From Oscheius tipulae (taxonomy: Eukaryota > Nematoda > Chromadorea > Rhabditida > Rhabditidae), in the NCBI GenBank assembly GCA_037178975.1, contig JASJZH010000004.1, forward strand, positions 5,890,001-5,954,000: DNA of 64,000 nt. The letters are read 5' to 3'. Positions 31,406 to 41,999 of this stretch are shown here, piece after piece. The notes beneath the pieces were generated by a model. It saw nothing but the letters and a program-made list of their open reading frames with translations. It was not told the DNA's origin and did no database searches. Numbering within the stretch: the first letter of the stretch is position 1; each line of letters opens with the position of its first letter. The translations under genes and the position numbers were made by a program.

Positions 31406-31949
31406 GACCCTCCCTACCCATCCCTTTACTTTCGGACGGGAAAAACGTGGGAGTACAAGATCTATTTCAACTGATGAGTTCTAGATCGTCAACGAAGACA
31501 TCGAGAAGTGATTCGTCGCGCCCCAGCTCGAAACGTCGCAGCGAGGATCGGAAGCCCAGGTTCCAGGCTCCCAAGCGCGGAAGATACGACACAAGGAAGA
31601 GCGGGAAGAAGAAATAACCTCCCCCACGATCTTGCCTTTTGCCTGACCCCCCCTTTTTTATCCTGCTCAGGGGCAGAGCACGCTGTTGTTATTTTACCTG
31701 AGGTAAACCGGTAAAATTTACTTCTCTCGTCTTTCTTTCTCCTCTCGGTCTTGATCTCAACAGCATTACTGAGGAGAGACCGCCGCCGAGCGCCGCGGTC
31801 ACCGTTTTTCGCGCCTAATTTTTTGGCGCGGATTTGAATGTTGAGTAGTCGTCGTTGCCAACAAAGATAGCAATGTTTGTCCATATTATGAGTAATAATA
31901 AATATTTTACTTCAAAACTCTATAGTTTTTAGCAAAATATAACATTATA

Positions 31950-32611
31950 AATGACACATCGATTGCAAAATGACATCAGCTGATAGATCACATACGACTC
32001 TGATGTAAGCGGTCCATTTTGATATTGTGGCGAGGAAATAAAAGGATAAGGACCAGTTTAAAATGCTGTGAGATACGACATTTGTGCTGTGGTCACACGA
32101 AATGCTGCACTACAGTATGACCCGAAAATCATATTAACAAACCCGACAGTCCAATCTAATTTTCAGATACGAGGCGCCTTTTTTCCTGCTTTATTTTTTA
32201 CTGTTTGAATAGAGAAGGTAAGTGAGAGTTGATGCAAAAGATTTGCAAAAGTTCGGAGAAAGTAGAAAACACCTGATCGTAATGTAAATAGATAGAAGTG
32301 TAGGAGGGTAACAGACGACGGAGCATCTGCACAGGCGACGGGAGGGAGAGCTATTGTAGGAGACGACAGCACCGGCGGAGCACAAGCGAGCAAGTGATCT
32401 TGAAGTGACTCTAATAATTCTGACAAATTTCGACAAAACAGTCGAAAGCGATACCCCTTAGGGTTGATTCTTCTTGGTTCCATGTTATGTGACTTCCGTA
32501 CTGTTTCCCGTGTTTCTTCTACCCTTTTGTGCTGTCACAATACCTTTCTTGTGTCTGATAACTTATCAAAGCCCCCTATATAGTGTCAACAGTTTTCCAT
32601 TCGACACAACC
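31950..32611. other. intergenic between DIRS and SDR gene
   Basis: No gene is seen. A frame at 32163-32483 (minus) lacks recognisable content. CTATATAG at about 32576 is a plausible TATA box for the dehydrogenase. Confidence 0.4.
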
Positions 32612-33587
32612 ATGGCTCGTCGCTTCGAAGGCAAAGTCGCGATTGTAACTGGTAAGTAGTACTGGCTCCCTCTTCATTCCCTTTTCCAGGATCCAGCAAC
32701 GGAATCGGAAGAGCGACAGCTCTTCTCTTTGCGGAAGAAGGAGCTCGTGTGACAATTACTGGTAGGAGTGAGGCTTCTTTGAATGTAAAACTGTTTGTTA
32801 TACATCAGCAATTATTCAGACCACCTTGGATCTTCTTGTCGCTGCTGGTCTTGAAGCGGATAATGTTGTCCAAGTTCGGGGCGATCTAACCGATAAAGCT
32901 GTTCAGAAGAAAGTAGTCGAAGATACTGTTGCCAAGTTCGGAAAGATCGACATTGTGGTTAACAACGCCGGTGGCACCGCTCCAGATATGACACCCGATC
33001 AGGGATTCGAGTTGGACGAGTCTGCTTTCGACTATGTAGTGAACCTCAATGTTAAAGCGTACGAAATCGTAATGGTATCTAGTATCGCGGCGTTACCCTT
33101 CGCCGTATGTCATCTGCTTGCTCAAGAGAGAAAAAGAACAATTTTAGACCTTCAACTATCCATATTACAACATCTCTAAAGCCGCTCTGGATCAGGCAAT
33201 GCGTTCAATGGCCTGTCAGTTTATCCAGAAGGGAGTGAGAGTCAACTCGGTTAAGTAAGTCTCTTTTAAATATAAAAAAAAACGAATTCAGTCCGGGAGC
33301 CATTGCTACTGCCATTGGTGAAAAACAAGGAGCAACGGAGGAAATTACGAAGCAGGTAGGGATCTCATTCAAATTCTCCCAAAGTTTTCTAGTTTGCTTC
33401 CATGTGGGAAGACCCGAAGATGATTCCTCTTGCTCGTATCGGTCGTCCTCGCGAAGTGGCCGAGCTGATCGCCTTTCTGGCTGACCGATCAAAGTCTGAG
33501 TTCATTGTTGGACAGTGCATGGTCATCGATGGTGGAAGCTCTCTTCTGAACCCCATTTTCCAGAATTGGACCGATAAGATGCGTTAG
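32612..33587 (+). CDS. short-chain dehydrogenase/reductase (SDR) with internal deletion
   Basis: Classical NAD(P)-dependent oxidoreductase of the nematode dhs type. Visible: [14 protein letters not shown] then [20 protein letters not shown] (TGxxxGxG cofactor site), [27 protein letters not shown] (catalytic Ser region), [13 protein letters not shown] (YxxxK), [46 protein letters not shown]. Six short introns join in phase. One oddity: [16 protein letters not shown] goes straight from NVK to IVMVSS, without the roughly 20 residues that normally form helix alpha-E and its loop. No intron or hidden frame supplies them. The fold may be damaged, or oligomerisation altered. AATAAA at about 33607 ends the gene. 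Confidence 0.88.
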
Positions 33588-33629
33588 ATATGTTCATTAT
33601 TACCCTAATAAATATGACGAATAGTTAAA

Positions 33630-34113
33630 TTAGTAGAGAGCCAGCTTTTCGGCCAACTTGATCTTCAGGTTTTGGAGGGAACGACGCTTTCTTCCTCCTC
33701 CGCATCCGCATCCACATCCACAGCCGCATCCGCAGCAAGGACGACAGCAAGTGCAGCATCTGAAAGATACAAAAATAAGCCTATGGGAGGAGTGGGTTAC
33801 CTAGTACAACAGCAGGTTCTACAGCAAGTACAACACTTCTGACAACAGCATCTTGGGCGACAACAACAGCATCCACAGCCTATTGAGAGTTTAAATAAGA
33901 TAATAGACAAGACAGACCTCCTCCACAGCCTCCTCCACATCCGCATCCGCATCCACAGCCACAGCCTCCTCCGCCCTGACGTTTGACTCTTCCTCCAGAA
34001 TAGGGAGCGAGGTCAGTGCATCCACTGCGTTGAGACAAAGGAGCGGATTGAGTTTGAGAGATGAGAACGACGACAATCGAAAGACCAAGAAGAGAAAGGA
34101 GATTGCCGTTCAT
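33630..34113 (-). CDS. secreted Cys/Gly-repeat protein with dibasic processing sites
   Basis: The start gives MNGNLLSLLGLSIVVVLISQ and TQSAPLSQRSGC, a signal peptide. After GGRVKRQ comes an almost pure GGGGCGCGCGCGCGGGCGG run. Exon 2 gives CGCCCCRPRCCCQKCCTCC and RTCCCTR, exon 3 CCTCCRPCCGCGCGCG, followed by GGGRKRRSLQNLKIKLAEK and the stop. About half of the central 60-70 residues are Cys. VKR|Q and RKRR|S are furin-type cleavage sites that would release exactly the Cys-rich core. Introns are about 37-41 bases. The minus-strand TATTTAA near 34150 is a possible TATA box. The function is unknown: metal binding, a cross-linked cuticle or oral-structure component, or an antimicrobial are possible. 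Confidence 0.75.
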
Positions 34114-34673
34114 GTCGAGCTTCTGTTTGACTGACCGCCGGAAGCGGCAGTTAAATAGGGGAGGCCACACGCGGAGGACCTGAAGGCGCTGACAGCCGGA
34201 CACATAAAAAGGTGTCTGAAAGATCTCTGCCGACTACGTAAGAGGAAAAAACAAAGAATTCAAAATGCACTTTGTGAAAAACAGATAGGTAATCAGTGAG
34301 CAATTATCAGCTGTATATAATGAGACATCGGGTCGCCGAGCAACGTCGCTCCTCATTCTTCTGCTACTTGTTTAAAGTTGTTCCTATCTATAATTTGGTC
34401 TTATTCTGGGAGTAGTGCCCCCGCTAATTGCTCAGAGAAGTGTATAAAAGTAGGGAAAATATCCAGAGCACTCTTTTGCTTCTGTTTCAGTTTCCAAATT
34501 CTGTTTTTTTTATTACAAGTGAGCTACGGTGGTTTGTTCAATCAATTCAGTCATTGGAGACCACTTTTTTTCCGCTCCCTCTTATATTCCTCTCATTAGT
34601 CATAAAACATTTTACGCTTGAAGTAGGTATGAACAGATGAGTTCAGGTCTCTAAATATCACATAATACCGCCA

Positions 34674-35277
34674 ATGTCTCTAGAAGTGGCTCTCGACAGT
34701 TTTGATGAAATTCCCGACAGCGAAAATGGAGACGGTTTCTGTGTCGGAGAACGTATTTTAGCTGAGGACGAATACTACAAAGTTATCCTCCTTTTTGCAT
34801 CTTTCACAAGAGCTTTTAGCTGTCACCTAGACGACTCGAAATCAAGGATTACTTTTTTCCTTCGAAGAAGTCAAGACTGATCCCGGTTTGCGAGATCAAG
34901 ATCGTTTACTTCAAAAACCAAAGTAAGGTCTGAATCTGATTAAAAAGGAACTGTTCACAGACAAGTCGGATCTGTTAATTACGAAGCAATGGGGAATGAA
35001 CGGTTCGAGATGCTGGTGGGCGAGAGATCTGAAAAGAGGATTTCGGTGAGTCTTCCTGATAGAGAATCATTCTTTTAAGGGGATTGAGCCAGACGATGTC
35101 GTACAATGTGGCTATTGACTGTGGAGAACGCACTATCAAGGTGTGTTGAGATTGAAAATCCACAACGGTTTTTTCTAGGGCTTCACTGTCTCCAATATCG
35201 AGGATTTCCGACGTGGATTGGAGCAGTGCAATACCAGTATTTGCTACATTGCCGACAAACTTCCTGACCTTTTCTAA
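34674..35277 (+). CDS. small Trp/basic orphan protein, possible nematode-specific family
   Basis: Five exons joined in phase: MSLEVALDSFDEIPDSENGD with EYYK; LSPRRLEIKDYFFPSKKSRL and IPVCEIKIVYFKNQ; LLITKQWGMNGSRCWWARDL and KRGFR; SYNVAIDCGERTIKG; and FTVSNIEDFRRGLEQCNT to DKLPDLF. Each join uses GT-AG introns of 33-40 bases and gives residues that continue smoothly. The pattern (acidic start, R-L-E-I-K-D-x-F-F-P, Q-W-G-M...WWARDLKRGF) looks like a small conserved cytosolic family that I believe occurs in nematodes, but I cannot name it. The frame in the last exons differs from the longest plain open frames, so splice modelling decides this gene. Confidence 0.55.
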
Positions 35278-35500
35278 CAGTTTTCCACTAAGTAAACATT
35301 TATTCTTCCGCTAAAAATCTGATAAAATAGCGCTATAATATACAGAGTTGATATGGGACGAGATCACTGGTCAAGAAAATGTTTTCTGGCAACAAAATAT
35401 GATGGTACGATAGAAGTCTATTGTCTAAATATCACATAATACTGTTTGTGAATGGGCCGAATGCAGAATGAAAATGAAAGGATCTTCCATTTTTGACATT

Positions 35501-38500
35501 TTATGGAAGTAAAGGACGGTCAGACTCGTCTTCAAACATCGACCGCAGCATGAGGAACGTGTGAAGTTGGTCAGCGGAAACACTGGCGAGTCGGGAGTCG
35601 ATGGGTGTCTTTTGGGCTGTTGCCGGGACGGCCAGAATACGACGAGCCAAGTTGGCGAGCAGAGGAAACTGAGCCTGTCCTACAGTACCCCAGAAGGTCA
35701 TCAGATCTCTGAAACATCTTATTAACTTGTCTTCTTCAAAAACTCACTTTGTTTGAGGAGTAGCAAACTGGCTTCTGAGATAGCACTCGAGCTCGTCATT
35801 CCCAGCCGAATCATCTTCCAAAGCATCTAGGAACATTCTTCTCTTTCGATGAGGCTCGCCACTGTCAGTCGAAGAACCTCGACTGATCGGTTCTCTAGTC
35901 TGTCGGATTCCACTCAAAGAACGAATCTGTTCACAGGCTATCTGACGTTCTTGGTCGGTGCAAATTGGAGAGAGACGGCGGTTGAGGCGTGGGTTGAGGA
36001 TGGCGGCAATTCGGTGTTCAATGGTGATCACTTTGTCTTTTTCACGCGATAGAAGCTCAGTTGCTTTAAGCTTCAAATCTCTCAGAAGAGCCGAGTTCTC
36101 GTCCTCCGAAGGTTGACATTCGTGGAGCAGAGCAAACCATTCGGGGAGTACCTAAATGGGACATGTTCAACTCTGCGACGACTCAAACCTTCTGGAAGTT
36201 GGGACGATCCTCTGTGAGAGAATCTACAGTATCCTTGAATGGGTCCAGAAAGTGTTGGAGATCTCTCAGAGTAGGAGTATCGACGCTATTAAAAGCCGGG
36301 AGAAGGTCTAAATATCAATCTTGTTATTGCTCTCAAAGATGGACTCACGTGAGCATTTTGTCTGAATTAGATGCTCGATCGAGCCTACGTGTTCATTCCA
36401 GTCGCTGAGAAGTTGATGGAAGCTGAAGACATCTTCTTGTGACTGCTTAAAGTCGAAGGGGAGACGAATATCAGCATCGGCAATGGCTCGAATGATGTTT
36501 CCAACAGCTGTGATCATTGGAATAATCGGGACGGTGGAAGTTGTCAGGATGGCCAACAGAATCTCTCTTAGCTTCTCCTTCACATCGACAAACGTCTTTA
36601 CATTTCCAAACTCTTCTCCACTTCTGGAGGAAGTGATGCGCAACAGACAGCGGTCGAGATCATAAGTCGTGACCACGTGGTTGTAGATTTCCATCAGGGA
36701 CTGATTCTCCTTGGCCTTGAAGACTCCTAGGATGTTGCTGCGCCACTTCCAGTCAGGACTGATCCTCGAACAGTGAACAACCTTGTAGTCCTAAACACTT
36801 TATGTTCCCTTCAATTTGCTAAGCTCACTCGTCCGTTGTAGCTCATGGCCTCGACTGTGAGACAGACACCCTGAGAAGTGTGAGACAGCTCATTCTTCAG
36901 GTCGTCGGTACAGAACCGAAGGTTGCTTTGCAAAGCCTGAAAGGGATAGGTTGAGCATTTTTTGACTCAACGAACACTGCTGATCATCTGAGAGTCGGGA
37001 AGGAAATCCTGAGGAGTAGAATTCGTACCAGCTCGTTTGGCTAGTTGCCAGATCCGCTCGAAGAGATGACGGAAGCCTTTTCCCTGAAAAAGCACTGTAG
37101 AGTAAGAGGACAAGATAAAAGTCTCCTCCTAAGGGACAATGTAGTCAAATAAAAAGAGGCGGTGCTTTTCTAATCCGTCTACAGTATGGGTCGATCTAGG
37201 ACTCATTTCTCGAACTTACGTTGAAAATGTTGGGATCGAGCATGTCCTGCGCACAGGTTCTGACGACTGTATCAGTCAGATCCATCTCTCCAATAGATAT
37301 CTCGCCAGAGTTCTGAGAGACCAGGTTGCTCGACCCACTCTCTTGCTAAAATTTTGTAATGTGAGGCAATTAATAAGAAGACTACATTGATGAGGACGGA
37401 AAGTGGCGGCTTGGACTCGCCAGAAGCACGAAGAGCCGTGATGGACTCGAAGGAAGACTGACCGGCCTCCAGTGTTTCGGTTGAGGAACTGCTGAATGCT
37501 CTGAAAAGCAATTCTTTATAATTTTATGAAACTCGAAAGATTGCTGGTTTGTTCTTCGAACGAATCAAAAGGAAGCCATTCATTAGACGATGAAGGCACG
37601 TCAGTCCAGTCTACAAGGAACCAACGCCCTCACAAACAAATCGTGAACATCCGTCATGACGCAGTTTTATGAAAAGTCTCTTTTCAACGTAATTGGGCTA
37701 TAATATGGCGTCAACTGTATCAGAAGTCAATCAAGAACAATAATCGCTGATTCATCCTAATTCGAGGAACTAAATTCTCAGAGGACAGACTACAAATCAC
37801 TGGTACTACTCGTACCAGATAAACTCATAAACATAGTTTGGTCATTGTCAGGATTAGACACAGCTGCCAGTACAAGTTGATGAGTTTCGACTAATCCTTG
37901 GTTCGATGGAGTGAAGGTAAACCACGAGGTGCTACTATTAATCAGGTGAGGGTGAGGGGAAGATGAACTAATCGAGGTAAGAACTACTTGAACCGGAAAA
38001 TGCTGATAATTACCCAGTCGTTTCTCTCGAAAAGTGGATTTTATAGCTAGAGGAATAATCCGTTTTTGTTCGAGTTTGGCCTCTTTTTGTAAACATCTAT
38101 TTTCGAGACAATAGACCCAGTGAACATACAGGCTGTCTCCAAGAGTTTGTCCAAAAACAGAAACTCTCCTACAGTAGGAAATACCGTATGAGTAATTCCA
38201 GCTTATTTCGTAGGTTAGGTCTGCGTGTGACTGGATGCGTAGGAATGAATTCTGCAGCTGCTGGACAAAATTCGGGAAAAAAATAAAAACAAGGGAGATT
38301 CCAATGTTACGTATTCCATTAGTAAAGTGAATAATTTAGTCAACATGTGACACAAATTTACACATTTTGTTCCGTTATTTCCGTCTCTCTAACTGCCGGT
38401 TTGTCCTTTGAGTCAGTAACTTTTGTTACGTCGAAGAGAAACTAATTGGTGTTTTTGCAGGAAAAGGGAAGTTGCGGATTATATTTGGAACAAAGAAATC

Positions 38501-41500
38501 TTGCAACCGTAGCTAATGCAATGAATCTAGAGAAACTCGAGAGACTATCAGACTGCGATCTGCTACGCAATAAGACGGGCGCGGATTTGCAAGAGTGGGC
38601 AAGAAATATCCATTTGTGTGGTCATGAGAATCCCATAAAATAATTCCCTCGAAAATGGCTTGTGCTCTGTTCCTGGTCAGCTTATAGACTAGATTCCAAT
38701 TTGATAGCAGCGAGAAAGAACTCACCCGGCGTTAGTATTCCTGTAGCTGATTCCGAGAGGACACCGATGTCTTGTCATATTGCCTGTTCCGCCACCGGTA
38801 TCAGTGTAGAGAACCTGAAGATTGTCGTCCGTTTCCTGGTCCATGAATGTCTTTCTGTTTGACATCGCGTCTTTTTATCTCCACAACAGCGGCATTCAGG
38901 TAAATGGGTGGCTAATCGGTTAAGATGCAGATGTTTTCCGTTTAATCAGATGTCATCCAAGTTTTAAGAAATGGGAAAAGATTTACTCACCTTACATGCA
39001 TAACAGGCAACGAATGGAAGTCGGCAGTTTGTGTGGGAATCCAGCACCTGAAGACAAAAGAAGAAGTCAATGCGTCACCAAAAGGGGAGGCTGTGTTCTA
39101 ATTTTGAACTTTTCCACGCAAGCACATTATTTTCCACGTCAACATTTGATACAAATTGCCCGTTTAAAAAGCTTAATTGGCTCGCCGAATAGAACTCTTT
39201 GATTGTCTTACCTGTCCGAACAGATTCCACACTTCACTCCTTCCTCGTTTCCTCACCAACTGAAATCTGCCTGTGCCTGTTCGAATGTCGTCTTGGATAA
39301 CAGCTTTCGGGGGCATCGAGGCCAAGATTTCTGCAGTGGCCGAGGGCGCGTGACCATGCTAAAAATAAGAGTTTCAGAACTTTTTGTTTCTTCCAAGGGA
39401 CTCCATGTTTTCTCTTTGGTATATCCACGTTGTCTTTTACAGTCGATCTCTAACCTGGCATTCTCAAAGTTCACACAAACAAACAGAGATCCAGGAAGGG
39501 AACCGTTTTACCTGATTCACGGCTATTGACTTTGACTGTCTCATTCAGTATCCAGCTTCTCTTGTAAAGGTACAACTGTTTGCACTATGCAAGCCGTACG
39601 CTTGGCACTTTGGAATCCAAACACTTTCACTTTAGTATCGAAAGTACTACTGTGCAAAGCATGCCGAAGTTGCAGTTAAAAATATAGGTGTGGTATTATC
39701 TTAGTGAATCAGTAGCATTTACCAAGTCATATACTCTCTCAGCATCACCTACACACCGAAAGCTGCAGTAGACCACTTACAAGGCGGCAACTTGTGGGCG
39801 GCGAAGACATGCCTAGTTTAAAACTGAAATGTTTATATTGTTTTCGGCCGTGACTTCACATGCTCCGTTTCGATAAGATTTAAGGTTTAGTTCCTTCGTT
39901 TTGAAATTCCGCGTTATTCTCGGATCGTGTTTACAGGATTCTTGGCTACGATTCTTTTGGGCGAACTTCTCAGATTCGAAAGTACCCTCTGCGATCAGAT
40001 ACAACACCCACAACAATGATCTGACTCAATGGGATTAGGCTCGCTCATCTGACATACTTCCAAGCGACAACGCGTAATCATTTTTGTGACGAAGTTGGTG
40101 AATTGCTCTGGGGGGTCTGGACAAGCAATTCCAATCAAAAAGTAGTTGCCCCACACCTTATTGTAAGCTAGACCACTACCTAAATCTGTGTGGATACAGA
40201 ATCTACCACAAACGATTCGAAAGTAAGTGGATATCTCAAGAGATCCAGAGCAGCAATAGCTTGGTGGAAGGGCCAACAATGAGACTGTTTGGTTGATGTT
40301 CTACTTAATTGTGAGTCGGATGGCTCCTCATAATGCCCACGTTCATTTTCGCCAAATAAATTGAATTCCTACCGTGTCCAGTCCAGAAGGACCAGCAATG
40401 TCGAGAGACGAGGTCATGTCGAAGGAAGAACCACTCTCATGACTACCCATCGACACGAGAGGATTCAGTATACTCGGCTTTGGAGGGTCGATCTCCATTG
40501 CTTGTACATTCAGCTGGGCTTGAGCCTGCATGGCCGTGAAGGCAAGATGACCCAGCAGAGGCTGAAGACCCAACGTTGTGAGATAGTCATTCTTTGGCGA
40601 TTCACCTGTAACCATTTTTATAGCAAAGTAGATTGAAAGGAATCGATAACAGCTCTTGTTAGTAAAAGCGGGGAGGCTCACATCCGATAGGCGATTTTCT
40701 GACAAAATCAGGAGAAGGCACTGTTAGCAGGCGTTGATCAGGTGTTAGTGCGCGTTCGATGTTGAGCGGTGAGTTTGGAGACTGGACTAGTAGACGAGGC
40801 ACGTCTAACGGAGAAAAGGCCGACATACGTCCTCGAGAAGCATCGAAGGACAATGGTCGCATCGTGGACGGTGCGCCGGCTGAAAATGAGCAGTTAGTGA
40901 GGAAGATTGTTATGGCACGGTATGGGTTTGTACAACTTTAGTGCATGCAGTTAGAAAGAGATGTAAAAGCAGAATGAAAACTAGGAATCAAGAGATCCGA
41001 GATCTCTTGCAAACGAACATTTTATGGAAAACTATCGGATATGGTCTGGTCAAACACTAATGCTCAATTTGTACAGGCAGACCGTGAACAATCGTGTTCT
41101 TTTGGGTTTGATTTCGGGACTGGTTCACTCCAATACAGTCGACAGAAAGGTAGAATGCTAGTACCTCGAGATTTTCTCAGACGAGCCGGCATAATGAGCA
41201 GAGAGTATTCCATGTTCATTAACCCAATTCCTCCCCCATTAGTCAAAGAACATCAAGAATCTGAACCCAGATGGGTCCGGGTTCCTTGACCAGAGACCAT
41301 GGATTTTGTGTGTCTCTCAAGAGATGCTCGTATTTCACCAGCGTCATGGATAATGTTGGAGGTGTCAAATTTGAGATGTTAGGGGAGGTGGGTTGCAGCA
41401 GGAGCAAAAGCAACACGTCACAGTTCAAGAACTCACTTGGTGGCGATTTCATCTGTTGGGAAGTGTCAAAAGAGGCTGCCCGTCTTTGACCCGTAAAGTC

Positions 41501-41970
41501 GAGAAGAGTTGACGGCTCATCTTCGTTGACTGCTGCCGATTTCTGAACAGACTTTTTTTGGATCAAAGGGTCATTCGTCATTTTGGTCGAAACCATCAAA
41601 AATAGACACATAGTTCATGTACAGTGGTCAGGTCAAAGTGAGTACAATCAAGCTGAAATGTTTTAAACATAGCTACAACAACGAGACGCTTTCAGAATAA
41701 TGTTCCGCAATCTGATTGACATTCCTCACCTACGCAATAATTGAAAGCAGGTGTTTACAGAGTTCACAGTAATGACTCTGACCGACCTAAACCAACCTTC
41801 AAAGAACGATTCCTTTGATGTCGATTCCCGGCAGCAAGACTGCTGAGTTCGTCCTGTGTGGCGAGCGACAGCTTGCTGAAATCGAGCATTCTTGGTGGGC
41901 TGGAGGTGGGAGAAGGAAATAAGAGGTCTATATTGGTCACATCAAAACTTCCCGAGTGTGTACGGGTCAC
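35501..41970 (-). CDS. BED zinc finger / hAT-transposase-derived protein with Ser-rich N terminus
   Basis: Exons on the minus strand join in phase. N-terminal part: TRTHSGSFDVTNIDLLFPSP, RHQRNRSLK, FTGQRRAASFDTSQQM, TMRPLSFDASRGRMSAFSPL, LTPDQRLLTVPSPDFVRKSP, MEIDPPKPSILNP. Then a BED finger: FQLVRKRGRSEVWNLFGQ, VACYACK, and TGNMTRHRC (C-x2-C...H-x3-C). Then the hAT core: CAQDMLDPNIFN, GKGFRHLFERIWQLAKRAG, LRFCTDDLKNELSH, EAMSYNGR, IAAILNPRLNRRLS and the C-terminal dimerisation block FPLLANLARRILAVPATAQK with DQLHTFLMLRSMF. The usual S-x-R-x-F/S-x-x-G after PATA is altered and no terminal repeats flank it, so a domesticated regulator is likelier than a live transposon. The BED exon and hAT exons are separated by a 1.2-kb intron. 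The true 5' exon lies beyond 41970. Confidence 0.72.
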
Positions 41971-41999
41971 AGAAACAAGTTTTTCTTATTATTCAGTTA

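Larger units (their letters stand above)
27228..31949 (+). mobile_element. DIRS-type tyrosine-recombinase retrotransposon, apparently complete
   Basis: About 4.7 kb. Left 27237-27356 is the reverse complement of right 31770-31889. The left ITR has a short private end (27228-27236) and the right ITR a longer one (31890-31949). At 31306-31405 an internal complementary region joins the complement of the left end to the complement of the right end through a TATA overlap. Coding order is Gag (spliced), RT, RNase H, methyltransferase-like and tyrosine recombinase. This is the DIRS layout (inverted termini plus internal complementary region), not the split direct repeats of PAT/Ngaro elements. DIRS elements make no target-site duplication, and none is seen. 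No disabling stop was found in RT or recombinase, so the insertion appears young. Confidence 0.92.

Noticed and set aside
31489-31884. 131-codon minus-strand frame in the DIRS right end
   Set aside because: It reads through the inverted terminal repeat, and the same string appears in the left end, so it reflects repeat composition and not a gene.
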